Source of the DNA: CAWCPR01 sp963797475
GTDB lineage: Bacteria > Chloroflexota > Anaerolineae > Anaerolineales > UBA4823
Length of the DNA stretch: 64,000 nt
Assembly: GCA_963797475.1 (NCBI GenBank)
Contig: CAWCPR010000001.1
Location: 1,178,001-1,242,000, forward strand
Direction of reading: 5' to 3'
Position 1 is the stretch's first letter. Every line of letters starts with the position of its first letter. The translations under genes were made by a program, and so were the position numbers. This document shows, piece after piece, positions 17,211-26,300 of this stretch. The notes under the pieces are model-generated. The model was not told the origin of the DNA and ran no database searches. It saw nothing but the letters and a program-made list of their open reading frames with translations.

Positions 17211-18554
17211 TCAGACCTCCAGCAAGCCAAGCACTACCGGCAGGAGCTGTTTCTTGCGCGAAACGACGCCTTCCGCCAGGCGCGTCCCATCCGTCTGGCG
17301 CGGGTAAGGCAGGTCGCCGAGCACGGGCGGCTCGTTCGACAGCAGCAAGCGGCTGGAGCCGCGAACCACATCGGTGACCATGAGCATGGCAAAATCCAGG
17401 CCGTTGCGCTCGCGCAGATCGTTCAAGGCTGCGTACAGCGCTTGCAGGTGTTCGCTGAGCTGCAGCAGATCGGTGACTTCGGCCTGAGCGATGCAGAAAT
17501 GGAAGCCGCCGGCTTCGTACATTTTCAAATCTGTGCTGACAATCTCAGCCGGGTCACGAGTTGACAGCCCGGCGCCCGAGCGCAGCACCTGTTCGCCGAA
17601 GGATTGGATCGTCTCGCCGGCTAACAGGCTGTTGCGGCCAAACGCCCAGCGCGCCAGGCGCTCTGAGGCGCGCTTATCGCGAGCGGTCGTGGTTGGCGAG
17701 GTCAGGATTAAAGTGTCCGCGAGTAAACCCGAGAGAAGCACGCCAGCCAGGTTGGGGGGCGCGCTCAGGCCGCAGTCCTCGATGCGCTCCGAGACCAATG
17801 TGCTGGTACTCCCCACGACATCTACCGAAAAACGGATTGGGATGTGTGTGGAGGGGTTGCCCAGGCGGTGGTGATCCAGGATTTCCAGCAGCTCGGCTTC
17901 GTCCAATGCGCCCAACGCCTGGCGGGGCTCATTGTGATCGACCAGGATGAGCCGCAGGCGCGGCGGATTGAGCACATCCCTCTGGCGGCAGACGCCGACA
18001 TACACCCCGCCTTCATCCACCACCCAGAAATCGTCCCCCTCCGCCCGTAAAACGCGGTTGAGGGCGTCCCGGATGCGGCTGCCCGCCGAGAAAGCCGGCA
18101 CGTTTGTATTGGATGCTTCCCCACATGGCAGCTCCAGGATATCCGCCAGGCGCATTTTCTGGCGCTCCGGATGCGGACCGACCAGCTTGCTGATGAAAGC
18201 AAACAGGCTTGGGCCGGTGATCAGGCCATAGGGCGTGCCGTTATCGTTGATGACCGGGGCCACCCCCCAGGTTCGGTTGGCAATCGCCCAGCCCTCGCGC
18301 AGCGGGGTATCGGGTGTGGTCGTATCCAGGCGGCGGGTCACCGAATCAAAGCGCGGCGAGGCGTCGTTCAACAGCATAGGCGCATCCAACTGCAGGCGTT
18401 TTAACACCCAGACGGTCTGCGGGTTCAGCGCGCCGGCCCGGGCAGCAACGGCTTCAGTGCCGTCCCGCTCCCGCAGCAGCCAGGCATATCCCATGGCCGC
18501 GGCGATGGAATCTGTATCCGGGTTGACGTGACCGATGACGTAAATCGCGCTCAT
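17211..18554 (-). CDS. ppaC: Family II manganese-dependent inorganic pyrophosphatase with CBS domains
   Basis: A 447-residue DHH-family pyrophosphatase. The N-terminus carries GHVNPDTDSIAAA, with the metal-binding H and DxD. A CBS pair occupies about 70-195, then DHNE near residue 210 and the DHH motif in LDHHRLGN near 230. The C-terminal DHHA2 region contains the SRKKQLLP substrate-binding RKK. CBS domains in this family bind adenine nucleotides and regulate activity. Pyrophosphate is released during nucleotide transfer to molybdopterin, which may explain the company, though the link is weak. Confidence 0.92.
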   Translation of the reverse strand: MSAIYVIGHVNPDTDSIAAAMGYAWLLRERDGTEAVAARAGALNPQTVWVLKRLQLDAPMLLNDASPRFDSVTRRLDTTTPDTPLREGWAIANRTWGVAPVINDNGTPYGLITGPSLFAFISKLVGPHPERQKMRLADILELPCGEASNTNVPAFSAGSRIRDALNRVLRAEGDDFWVVDEGGVYVGVCRQRDVLNPPRLRLILVDHNEPRQALGALDEAELLEILDHHRLGNPSTHIPIRFSVDVVGSTSTLVSERIEDCGLSAPPNLAGVLLSGLLADTLILTSPTTTARDKRASERLARWAFGRNSLLAGETIQSFGEQVLRSGAGLSTRDPAEIVSTDLKMYEAGGFHFCIAQAEVTDLLQLSEHLQALYAALNDLRERNGLDFAMLMVTDVVRGSSRLLLSNEPPVLGDLPYPRQTDGTRLAEGVVSRKKQLLPVVLGLLEV

Positions 18555-18594
18555 GGGCTATGCTTTCTCCAGCCCGGACCAACCGGGCCCGGCC

Positions 18595-21500
18595 TCATGT
18601 CGCCTGGAGGGCGCGCCATACTTTCTCTGGTGTGACCGGGTTGGCGTCCACCTGTGCGCCGCAAGCATCCAGGATGGCGTTGCCAACCGCCGGGGCGACC
18701 CCATCCATAGGGATCTCCGCAACCGCTTTTACGCCGAACGGGTGGGATGGCTCGAAAGTTTCCACGAAAATCGTGTCCAGCTCAGGCATCTCGTGCGCCT
18801 GAAAGATGTGATAGTCTTTGAAATCCTGCTCCAAGGCCCGGCCGTTTTCATCATACCGCATTTCCTCGCAAATGCCATAGCCCAGGGCCTGAACCATGCC
18901 GCCTTCAATCTGGCCTGAAGCGGTGATCGGATTGACGATGACGCCTGAATCGACAGCCATCACCAGGCGGTCGACCACCACCTGGCCCGTTTCAATATCC
19001 ACGGTGACTTCGGCAAATTGGGCGGCGAAAGGCGGCGGGGAGACCGGCGACATGTAAGAGGCCACTGCCATGATCTGCTCCTGGTCCTCATGGTGCAGGG
19101 CGTTATGGGCCACTTCCGCCAGGGTCACAAAGCTCCCATCCGGGGCGATCGCCTTGCGCCCGGCCAGGCGGATCTCCTCAGGCAGGACAGAAGGCGACGG
19201 GAGCGGGCCAGCGTTTTCCGCCGGTTGGAGGCGGGCGTTGAGCATCCGGGCGGCCCGGATGCGAATGCGCTCGGCCACTTTTTCGGCGGCCTTTGCCACC
19301 GCTGCACCGGAGATATACGTTGTGCTGGAGGCGTACGCGCCCTTGTCGAAGGGCGTAAAATCCGTGTCGGAGGAATAGACGATCACGTCCTCCAGCGGGG
19401 CGCCCAGAACTTCAGCCGCCATCTGGGCCAGCACCGTATCCGAGCCGGTCCCCAGGTCGGTGGCGCCCACCAGCAAATTGAAGGAGCCATCGTCGTTCAT
19501 CTTGATGCTGGCCCCGCCCATATCCAGGTAGGGGATGGCAGTGCCCTGCATCACCAGCGCCACGCCAATGCCTTTGCGCAGGTAAGGGAGCGGGTTTCCC
19601 TGGCTATCTCGCACGATTTGCCAGGCCGGGTTGGCGTACTTTTGATCCCAACCGATGACCGCTTTGCCCTGGCTTACGCACTCCTCCAGCCCGTTCGTCT
19701 CGATGATCTCCGGGCGCGGCTCTCTGCCTTCGCTCCAGGCCGTGCTGAAGGGGTGCAGCTCGCCGGAGCGCACGGCGTTCTTCAAGCGGAACTCCAGCGG
19801 GTCGAAACCCATCTGGCGGGCGATCCGCTCCATATGGCGTTCCACAGGCCAGAATCCCTGCGGCACACCGTAACCGCGGTACGCTCCGGACGGGGGATGG
19901 TTGGTGTAAACCACGTCTGCGTAAAAACGGATATTGGGAGATTGGCGGTAAGGCCCGTCCCCTACATACAGGGCCATGGCTTTATGGCCGGTATTGCCCG
20001 TGACGGTCAGGGCATGGCAGCCGTAAGCCCCCGTGTCGCTCAAAGCGTACATTTCATTGGCTGTGATCGTGCCGTCCCGCATCACACCGGTCTTGAGACG
20101 GACCCGCATCGGGTGGCGCGAGCGCGCCGCGATGAACTCCTCCAGGCGGGTACATTCGTAGATCACCGGTCGCCCGGTCGCAATGGTAAGGTGAGCGGCC
20201 ACGTCCTCGATCAAGACTTCTTGCTTGCCGCCAAACCCGCCGCCGATGCGCGGCTTGACCACCCGGATGCGCTTGACTGGCAGGCCCAGGACAGGTGCCA
20301 GGATGCGGCGGGCATGGAATGGCACCTGGGTGCTGGTGCGGATGACCAGGCGGTCGTCTTCGTCCCAATAGGTGATTACCACGTGCGGCTCGATGTGCGC
20401 CTGCTGCACTTTCGGGACCTCGTATTCGTGCTCGAAAATCCGGTCGGCCTGAGCGAAGCCCTGTTCCACATCGCCGATATCGATGCGGATTTGAGCCGCC
20501 AGGTTCTGGCCTGGGTCGGAATCGGCGAAATTGACATATTCCGGCTCGTCGTGAATTCGAGGCGCTTCGGGCTGCATGGCGCCGGCCGGGTCCAACACTG
20601 CTGGCAGGGGCTCGTATTCCACCTCGATCAGCTCCAGCGCCTGGGAAGCGATTGCTTCCGTCTCGGCGGCCACAAAAGCCACCCGGTCGCCGACGAAGCG
20701 CACCTTGCGGTCCAGGGAAAAAGTATCCAGGGGCCCGGGGATCGGGTCAGACTGCCCGGCGGTGGAATAAACCACGCGCGGGATATCTTCATAGGTCAGC
20801 ACAGCCGCCACGCCCGGCAACTGCCGCGCCCGGCTGGCGTCGATGCGTTTGATGCGGGCGTGCGCCAATGGGCTGTGCAGGACTTTCGCCACCAGCATCC
20901 CGCGCTTTTCGAAGTCGGCGGCGAAGGCCGGCTTGCCCTGGACCAGCTTGACGGCGTCCACCTTAGGCTCCGGCTTGCCAACCGTCGCCCAGGGTTCGAT
21001 CTCCGGAGTCGTCCGGATGCGCGGCATAACCTGCCGGCTGGTCAGCACCTGCCCCGAAACGGGGGCCTCGCCCAGGCCGGGCTGAGGACCTCCCCCTTGT
21101 GAAGGCAGCCATTCCGCCGGGGCCGGGATGGGCCCTTCGGCGGGCGGCTCGCCAGCAGGCGGGCTTCCATCGATCGGGGCCACCGCCTCGCCGCGCAGGA
21201 CGGCTGCGGCTCGCAGCACCGCCTGCACCGGCTTGATATAGCCCGTGCAGCGGCACAAAACGCCCGAGAGCGCTTCGCGCACCTCGGCTTCGGCGGGGGA
21301 GGGGTTGCGCTCCAGAAGCTCTTTAGCCGCCAGGATCATCGCCGGCGTGCAGTAGCCGCACTGGATGGCGCCGCTTTCCACAAAGGCCTGCTGCAGCGGG
21401 TGCAGCCCCTCGGTCACCTTCCAACCCTGGTCGGGGTGCTGGCCGATCGATTCAATGGTCTGGATCGAATGGCCTTCGGCCTGGGCTGCCAGGTAGACAC

Positions 21501-21672
21501 AGGAATTCAACGGCTTGCCGTCCACCAGCACAGTGCAGGCCCCGCACTCCCCCGTTTCACAGCCGTGCTTGACGCCGTAATATCCCAAAGCCCGCAGCAC
21601 AGTCAACAAGGAATCGCCCGGGGCTGCCTGGACTTCGTGGGTGGTTTCATTCACAACGAGAGTAACTTTCAT
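18595..21672 (-). CDS. Xanthine dehydrogenase-type fusion of [2Fe-2S] and molybdopterin-binding subunits
   Basis: A 1025-residue protein. Residues 1-165 are the iron-sulphur part (GCETGECGACTV, CGYCTPAM, CRCTGY). A linker rich in Pro, Gly and Ala runs from about 170 to 225. From about 235 to the end is the Mo-binding subunit (KPAFAADFEKRGML hammerhead, GGGFGGKQE, YRGYGVPQ, GTGSDTVLAQMAAEV), with the catalytic Glu in GVKAVAEIPMDG. The ATG at 21672 has GGAG 11 bases upstream. The FAD subunit is separate and lies upstream at 24687-25439, beyond the peptidase gene. The fusion order is the reverse of the other hydroxylase in this window. Confidence 0.92.
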   Translation of the reverse strand: MKVTLVVNETTHEVQAAPGDSLLTVLRALGYYGVKHGCETGECGACTVLVDGKPLNSCVYLAAQAEGHSIQTIESIGQHPDQGWKVTEGLHPLQQAFVESGAIQCGYCTPAMILAAKELLERNPSPAEAEVREALSGVLCRCTGYIKPVQAVLRAAAVLRGEAVAPIDGSPPAGEPPAEGPIPAPAEWLPSQGGGPQPGLGEAPVSGQVLTSRQVMPRIRTTPEIEPWATVGKPEPKVDAVKLVQGKPAFAADFEKRGMLVAKVLHSPLAHARIKRIDASRARQLPGVAAVLTYEDIPRVVYSTAGQSDPIPGPLDTFSLDRKVRFVGDRVAFVAAETEAIASQALELIEVEYEPLPAVLDPAGAMQPEAPRIHDEPEYVNFADSDPGQNLAAQIRIDIGDVEQGFAQADRIFEHEYEVPKVQQAHIEPHVVITYWDEDDRLVIRTSTQVPFHARRILAPVLGLPVKRIRVVKPRIGGGFGGKQEVLIEDVAAHLTIATGRPVIYECTRLEEFIAARSRHPMRVRLKTGVMRDGTITANEMYALSDTGAYGCHALTVTGNTGHKAMALYVGDGPYRQSPNIRFYADVVYTNHPPSGAYRGYGVPQGFWPVERHMERIARQMGFDPLEFRLKNAVRSGELHPFSTAWSEGREPRPEIIETNGLEECVSQGKAVIGWDQKYANPAWQIVRDSQGNPLPYLRKGIGVALVMQGTAIPYLDMGGASIKMNDDGSFNLLVGATDLGTGSDTVLAQMAAEVLGAPLEDVIVYSSDTDFTPFDKGAYASSTTYISGAAVAKAAEKVAERIRIRAARMLNARLQPAENAGPLPSPSVLPEEIRLAGRKAIAPDGSFVTLAEVAHNALHHEDQEQIMAVASYMSPVSPPPFAAQFAEVTVDIETGQVVVDRLVMAVDSGVIVNPITASGQIEGGMVQALGYGICEEMRYDENGRALEQDFKDYHIFQAHEMPELDTIFVETFEPSHPFGVKAVAEIPMDGVAPAVGNAILDACGAQVDANPVTPEKVWRALQAT

Positions 21673-21726
21673 TAATAACATTCTCCAAGAGATCCGGCGG
21701 AACTGGAAATCCGCCATCCGTAGACT

Positions 21727-24648
21727 TCAAAGCACCTTCTTGATTTCCAGCCAGCCCGCCCCGTCGTGGCCTGCGTTGGCGGCCTGGATCGCTTCCGCCG
21801 AGCCCAGCACGACCACCCGCCCGTGCGCTTTCACCTGTTCGAGCGCCTCGCCGAAAGTGTGGAAATCCTGGAGTTGGGTCGATAGCGCCTGGTCGCGCAG
21901 CCGCTGGCGGCTCTCATCGCTCTCGCCGGACAAATAGCGCAGCATGGAGGTATAGCCTTTTGCATCCGGAAGCTGGTAGGCGTCCATATCGCCGATAGCG
22001 CCGATGATGCTTTTCACCAGCTCATCCCGGCTCAGGTCCAGCTTATGCAAGAAATTCCCGGCCAGGTCGAAATTCTCCAGCGTGGCGAGCAGGTTGGGGT
22101 CCCGGTAAGACAACAGGGTGAGCACACCGGAATGGTGGTCGAAGGCCACGTAGGCCCCATAAGCCCCGCCCTGGACGCGCACACGCTCCCACAGCCAGGT
22201 GGAACGCAGGTAATTCGAGATGACGAAAACGGAGCCATCCAGGTCGTATCCCAGGGCGTACAGATCGCCGCCTTTGCCGACGTAATTCACCTGGGCCGGG
22301 ATGGTCAGCCCTTCGAAACCGCCTGGGCCCTCCGGTCTCCAGGGCTGTACGTCCGGCGGAAAAGCCGGCAGGTCGCGCAGAAATTCCAACAGAGCGGGTT
22401 CGAACTGCTCCCAACCGGCGAGGTCCAGGGTGACGTTTGCCAGCATGCTGGCCCGGTTTAAAAGCTTGGCGCGGATGGCCTCCAGCCTGGCGAGCACCGC
22501 CGGCCAATCTTTGTCGAGAGCCTCCACAAGCTGGCGCAGGAAGAACAGGTAGCTGACGCCGCTCATCTGCTCTGCGGCCCAACCGGCCTCGTCGAATGCG
22601 GCCCGCAGGCGGGAATTGACCAGCCTGTGTCCGGCCGGCACCAACGCAGCTTCCAGATCGGCTTTCTCCTCCAGCACCATCTGGCGGAAGCGCTCCGGGT
22701 TATCGAAATTCACGGTCAAAAGCACATCGCGCAAGATGCCCAGCAGCGCATCCGCCTGGGTCAGGGTGGCCTTGGCGCGCAACTGCAGCCAGGCAGCCGC
22801 TTTTGCTTCGCCGCGCACCGCCGAAGTGTATGGGAAGGAATACATCCCGCCGGTGGAGCGGCCGATGCGCTGGGACAGCTTGACGAAATCCTCAGTCTGC
22901 GTGCCCAGCCCCAGCAGGGCCCTTCCAAACAACGGTATGAACGGCAGGTCCGCCTGCGGCAGGCTGTGCAGATCGAACCCCAGGTCCAGGTAGACGATCC
23001 CATTGGTAAACAGGTCGTGGTACAGGATTTTGACCTTCTCGCGCTGCAGGACTGCCAGCGGGATGCGCTTATTTTCCTTGTCCAGGTCCTCTAAGGCCAG
23101 GCTGGGGATGGACGCCAGGGCTTCGGGTGGGTCCGGGGTCGCCTGGCGCAGCTTCAACAGCCGGGTTTGCTCGACAATGGTCTGCAAGTCGGTCTCGTCC
23201 ATACCGGCCCGCGCCTGCGCCAGGCGCTCCTTCTCGGCGGCGTCTTCGCGTTGGCCCATCTGCGGGTCGGGCTCCAGGATAACGGTCGTGCGGTGCGAGT
23301 TGCCAAGCAGCGTTTTGGAGATCAGCCCTTCGAAGTAGGCTTCTCCGGCTGCCAGGCGGCTTTTAATCTCCGCCAGGGGCGCCTCGAAGGCCAGCGGGGC
23401 GATGGGGTCGCCGCCGTGGAGCCAGGTGGCCAGGGCGCGCAGCATCAGCAGCAGGCCGCGTGGAAAGTAGCCGGTGTTGTTCTCGCGCAGGCGAAATTCG
23501 GTCGTGTTCAGCGCCGCGGCCAGCATGCCGGGGTCTATCCCCTGCTCGACCAGCGCTTGCAGCGTATCCAGGATCAAGGTTTCCACTTTAGGGCTGTCTT
23601 CCAGCGCAATCCCCTTCAAACCGGTAGAGAAAAACGACTCGCGCAGGTCGCCCTGCAGCCCGCTGCCGGCCAGGTCTTCGCCAAGCCCTGAGTCGATCAG
23701 CGCCTTGCGCAAGGGCGAGGCCGGCGTCCCGATCAAAATGTGGGCCAGGATGCGCAGCCCCAGGTTGACCACCGGGTCGTCGTTCTCCACCAGTAGCCAG
23801 TTGACGGTGCACATGTTTTTCTTGCCCTGGTCTTCCTGGCCGGCCGCGTAGGGGAACTTGAGCTGCCTCGGCTGGCTGAATCGCGGCTGCAAGCTGACCT
23901 GCGAGTCGACCTTAATCGGCTCGAAGGCGCTCAGCGATGCATCTAACAGGCGCAGGCGCTGCTCCGGATCATCGTCCCCATAGAAAAAGATTAAAGCGTT
24001 CGAAGGGTGGTAGTAGGTTTCGTGAAAGCGCTTGAACCGGCTGTAGGTCAGGTCCGGGATGTGGCGCGGATTGCCGCCCGAATCCACCCCGTAGGCGTTA
24101 TCCGGGAAAAGCGAATGCTGGATGTGCCGGACGAGCACGCTGTCTGGCGAGGAATAGGCGCCTTTCATCTCGTTGAAAACGACGCCCTTGTAGGCCAGGG
24201 GGGCGTCCGGGCTGTCCAGCTCGTAGTGCCAGCCTTCCTGCTGCAGGACCTGCTCCGGGATCAGCGGGTAAAACACGGCGTCCAGGTAGACGTCGATCAG
24301 GTTGTAAAAATCCTGCAGGTTCTGGCTGGCGACCGGGTAGCACGTCTTATCCGGGAAGGTAAAAGCGTTCAGGAAGGTCTTCAACGAGCCTTTGACCAGC
24401 TCGACAAACGGCTCTTTGAGCGGGTATTTGCGCGAGCCGCACAGCACGGAATGCTCCATGATGTGGGCCACGCCGGTCGAGTCGCCGGGCGGCGTGCGGA
24501 AGTTGATCCCGAAAACCTTATTTTCATCCTGGTTGGATAACGAAAGCAGCTCTGCGCCCGTCCGGATATGGCGGTAATAAAAGGCGCGGGTATTGAGCTC
24601 GGGGATATCCTGTTCGCTGATTAATTCAAAACCATGGTTTGATTCCGT
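21727..24648 (-). CDS. M16C (insulinase/PreP-like) zinc metallopeptidase, non-canonical start
   Basis: A roughly 973-residue presequence-protease-type peptidase that degrades unfolded peptides in an enclosed chamber. The inverted zinc motif HxxEH is H-I-M-E-H, followed by the family's S-V-L-C-G-S-R-K-Y-P stretch. The first ordinary start codon is a GTG at 24471, only two residues before the zinc motif. The expected first 59 residues (G-F-E-L-I-S-E-Q-D-I-P onward) are encoded upstream in the same frame, up to an in-frame TAA at 24657-24655, and contain no ATG, GTG or TTG. An ACG at 24648 gives the usual family N-terminus, with GAGGG about 11 bases upstream. Either ACG is the start or an ATG was miscalled. 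Confidence 0.88.
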   Translation of the reverse strand, partial: TESNHGFELISEQDIPELNTRAFYYRHIRTGAELLSLSNQDENKVFGINFRTPPGDSTGVAHIMEHSVLCGSRKYPLKEPFVELVKGSLKTFLNAFTFPDKTCYPVASQNLQDFYNLIDVYLDAVFYPLIPEQVLQQEGWHYELDSPDAPLAYKGVVFNEMKGAYSSPDSVLVRHIQHSLFPDNAYGVDSGGNPRHIPDLTYSRFKRFHETYYHPSNALIFFYGDDDPEQRLRLLDASLSAFEPIKVDSQVSLQPRFSQPRQLKFPYAAGQEDQGKKNMCTVNWLLVENDDPVVNLGLRILAHILIGTPASPLRKALIDSGLGEDLAGSGLQGDLRESFFSTGLKGIALEDSPKVETLILDTLQALVEQGIDPGMLAAALNTTEFRLRENNTGYFPRGLLLMLRALATWLHGGDPIAPLAFEAPLAEIKSRLAAGEAYFEGLISKTLLGNSHRTTVILEPDPQMGQREDAAEKERLAQARAGMDETDLQTIVEQTRLLKLRQATPDPPEALASIPSLALEDLDKENKRIPLAVLQREKVKILYHDLFTNGIVYLDLGFDLHSLPQADLPFIPLFGRALLGLGTQTEDFVKLSQRIGRSTGGMYSFPYTSAVRGEAKAAAWLQLRAKATLTQADALLGILRDVLLTVNFDNPERFRQMVLEEKADLEAALVPAGHRLVNSRLRAAFDEAGWAAEQMSGVSYLFFLRQLVEALDKDWPAVLARLEAIRAKLLNRASMLANVTLDLAGWEQFEPALLEFLRDLPAFPPDVQPWRPEGPGGFEGLTIPAQVNYVGKGGDLYALGYDLDGSVFVISNYLRSTWLWERVRVQGGAYGAYVAFDHHSGVLTLLSYRDPNLLATLENFDLAGNFLHKLDLSRDELVKSIIGAIGDMDAYQLPDAKGYTSMLRYLSGESDESRQRLRDQALSTQLQDFHTFGEALEQVKAHGRVVVLGSAEAIQAANAGHDGAGWLEIKKVL

Positions 24649-24686
24649 TAATCTTTATTCCCTCACATTATCTTGAACGGATGTCT

Positions 24687-25439
24687 TCAAGCGATTTCCT
24701 GCAAACAACGGCGCGCCAGGACCCCGGCTACCTCCTGGCGGTAAGCCGCCGACGCCCACTGGTCCTCTGCCTGGCTGAAGGCGCTGCGGGCGGCGGTTTC
24801 GATGCCCTCCGATTCGGTCCCGTCGAAAGCCATCAGCGGCGCCTTACCAAAGCCGCCCAGGGCCAGGCGGGCGCGCCCGGAAGGCCAGATCGCCAGGGCC
24901 GCGCACACGATCGGCTGGTCGGCCGGGGTGCGCGCCACGTACTCGTAAGCCAGGCGGGCATTGAGCGGGATCGCCGCCTGGGTGATCAAGCGGCCGCGCA
25001 GGCGCTCCTGGCGGAAAGGCAGCAGGTCGCCCAGGCCGCTCTGCTCCTCGCCCGGCAGGATCAGCAGGCTGGCGTCCAGGGCCAGCATCGCCGTGGCAAA
25101 TGGGGAGCGACCGCCGGCTGCCACCAGGGACCCGGCGACCGTGGCAACCTGGCGCAGGTTGTGGGTGGCCTCGTGGCGGATGGCTTTCTTCAGACCGTCC
25201 TGCAACCCGTCGAAATCCAACAGCGCCTGCAGCCGCGCCATCGCGCCCAGCTCGAGCACATTGCCGCGGCTCCGGATCGTGTCCAGGCCCAGCGCCTGCA
25301 GGTCGACGGCTGCCACAGGCTCACCCGAGGGGCCGTTCAAGGCCGACCCGCCCGCCAGCGGCAGGCTGTGCAATCCAGGCCGCCCGAGCAGCGCCAGGGC
25401 TTCTTCCAGGGTCTGTGGGCGTGTATATTCGCTGATCAT
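24687..25439 (-). CDS. FAD-binding subunit of xanthine dehydrogenase family
   Basis: A 250-residue CoxM/XdhB-like flavoprotein subunit. The N-terminus has the PLAGGSALNGP FAD loop; the second FAD motif is degenerate (L-R-Q-V-A-T-V-A-G-S-L). It is shorter than typical (280-290), consistent with a compact version. ATGA overlap with the thioesterase gene upstream. The likely partner is the [2Fe-2S]-Mo fusion at 18595-21672, with the M16C gene lying between them. Confidence 0.87.
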   Translation of the reverse strand: MISEYTRPQTLEEALALLGRPGLHSLPLAGGSALNGPSGEPVAAVDLQALGLDTIRSRGNVLELGAMARLQALLDFDGLQDGLKKAIRHEATHNLRQVATVAGSLVAAGGRSPFATAMLALDASLLILPGEEQSGLGDLLPFRQERLRGRLITQAAIPLNARLAYEYVARTPADQPIVCAALAIWPSGRARLALGGFGKAPLMAFDGTESEGIETAARSAFSQAEDQWASAAYRQEVAGVLARRCLQEIA

Positions 25440-25930
25440 GGCTGGCCGGCCTGCATGGGCAGCTCTTCGTCGGCGTACACCCGCCAGCCTAAAGCCTCCA
25501 GGTTGGAGCCGTCGATCGTATCCGGAGGCACGTCCACCAGCAGCGCATCCGCTTCCGCCAGCAGCTCCCCATTTTGACTGTAAATGGCGGAATGAGAGGC
25601 CGCCTTGCGCCCTTCGCTTTTCCCGGCCTGCCCGACCAGGCGCAAGGGCTGTCCGACCGGGACGTTCCTGCGGTAGCGGATCTCCAGGCGGGCGGTGAAC
25701 ATGAAGCGCGGCGGCTCGCTGCCCATGTGGGCCCGGCCGGCGGCCTCGTCCAGCATGGCAGCCACGATGCCGCCGTGCACGACGCCCGGGTAGCCTTGAA
25801 AATGTTCCGGGGCGCAGTAATCGGCGCTTACTTCGCCTGGCCCGCTGTTATAGAAGACCAGGCGCAGTCCAAAATGGTTCTCGATGCCGCATACGAAGCA
25901 GTGGCGCGAGTTCGGTTGGCGAGAATTCAC
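25436..25930 (-). CDS. PaaI-family hotdog thioesterase
   Basis: A 164-residue hotdog-fold acyl-CoA thioesterase. It shows the CFVCG...GLRL N-terminus seen in this subgroup, the active-site GVVHGGIVAAMLDEA (HGG plus Asp/Glu), and a final strand ending in a DALLVDVP stretch. The GTG at 25930 was chosen because a perfect AGGAGGT lies 7 bases before it. A GTG at 25954 would put that site inside the gene. The stop overlaps the FAD-subunit start (ATGA). Substrate unknown. Confidence 0.9.
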   Translation of the reverse strand: MNSRQPNSRHCFVCGIENHFGLRLVFYNSGPGEVSADYCAPEHFQGYPGVVHGGIVAAMLDEAAGRAHMGSEPPRFMFTARLEIRYRRNVPVGQPLRLVGQAGKSEGRKAASHSAIYSQNGELLAEADALLVDVPPDTIDGSNLEALGWRVYADEELPMQAGQP

Positions 25931-26070
25931 AAGCAGACCTCCTATCTTTTCCACCCAAACCCTTTCATGGGCGTTGTATTCTTGGGTCGGCGCCGGTTTT
26001 GTAACCGGGCCGCTTCAATTATACTATTTGGATGGGGTGCACAGCGCGGCGAGGCAGGCGGATTTCGCCC

Positions 26071-26228
26071 TCACCCCTGCCCCTCTCCCGCAAGCGGGCG
26101 AGGGGATTCCAAACGTCCCCCTTGGCAAGGGGGATTTAGGGGGATTCCGCCGGTCCCCCTTCTCAAGGGGGATTTAGGGGGATTCCGCCGGTCCCCCTTT
26201 TCAAGGGGGATTTAGGGGGATTCTCTTG
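26071..26228. repeat. GC-rich hairpin plus three 38-bp tandem repeats
   Basis: A CCCCTCTCCCGC / GCGGGCGAGGGG-type hairpin (about 26088-26105) is followed by three direct copies of a 38-bp unit starting at 26115, 26153 and 26191. Each unit contains CCCCCTT..CAAGGGGG, itself an inverted repeat, then ATTTAGGGGGATTCCGCCG. The copies differ only in the two loop bases (GG, CT, TT). This resembles REP-like intergenic repeats. It lies upstream of the glmS ribozyme and contains no gene. Confidence 0.85.
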
Positions 26229-26300
26229 CTTTTACGGTATAATGGCCGCAATTAATCCAGTTCAAAGGAGGTGGAACGCCGACATTCGAACGGGAAAGAG

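Noticed and set aside
19018..21102. Long plus-strand open frame (about 690 codons) inside the [2Fe-2S]-Mo fusion gene
   Set aside because: It lies exactly opposite a full-length, motif-complete gene and reads as low-information sequence. GC-rich codon bias creates such antisense frames.
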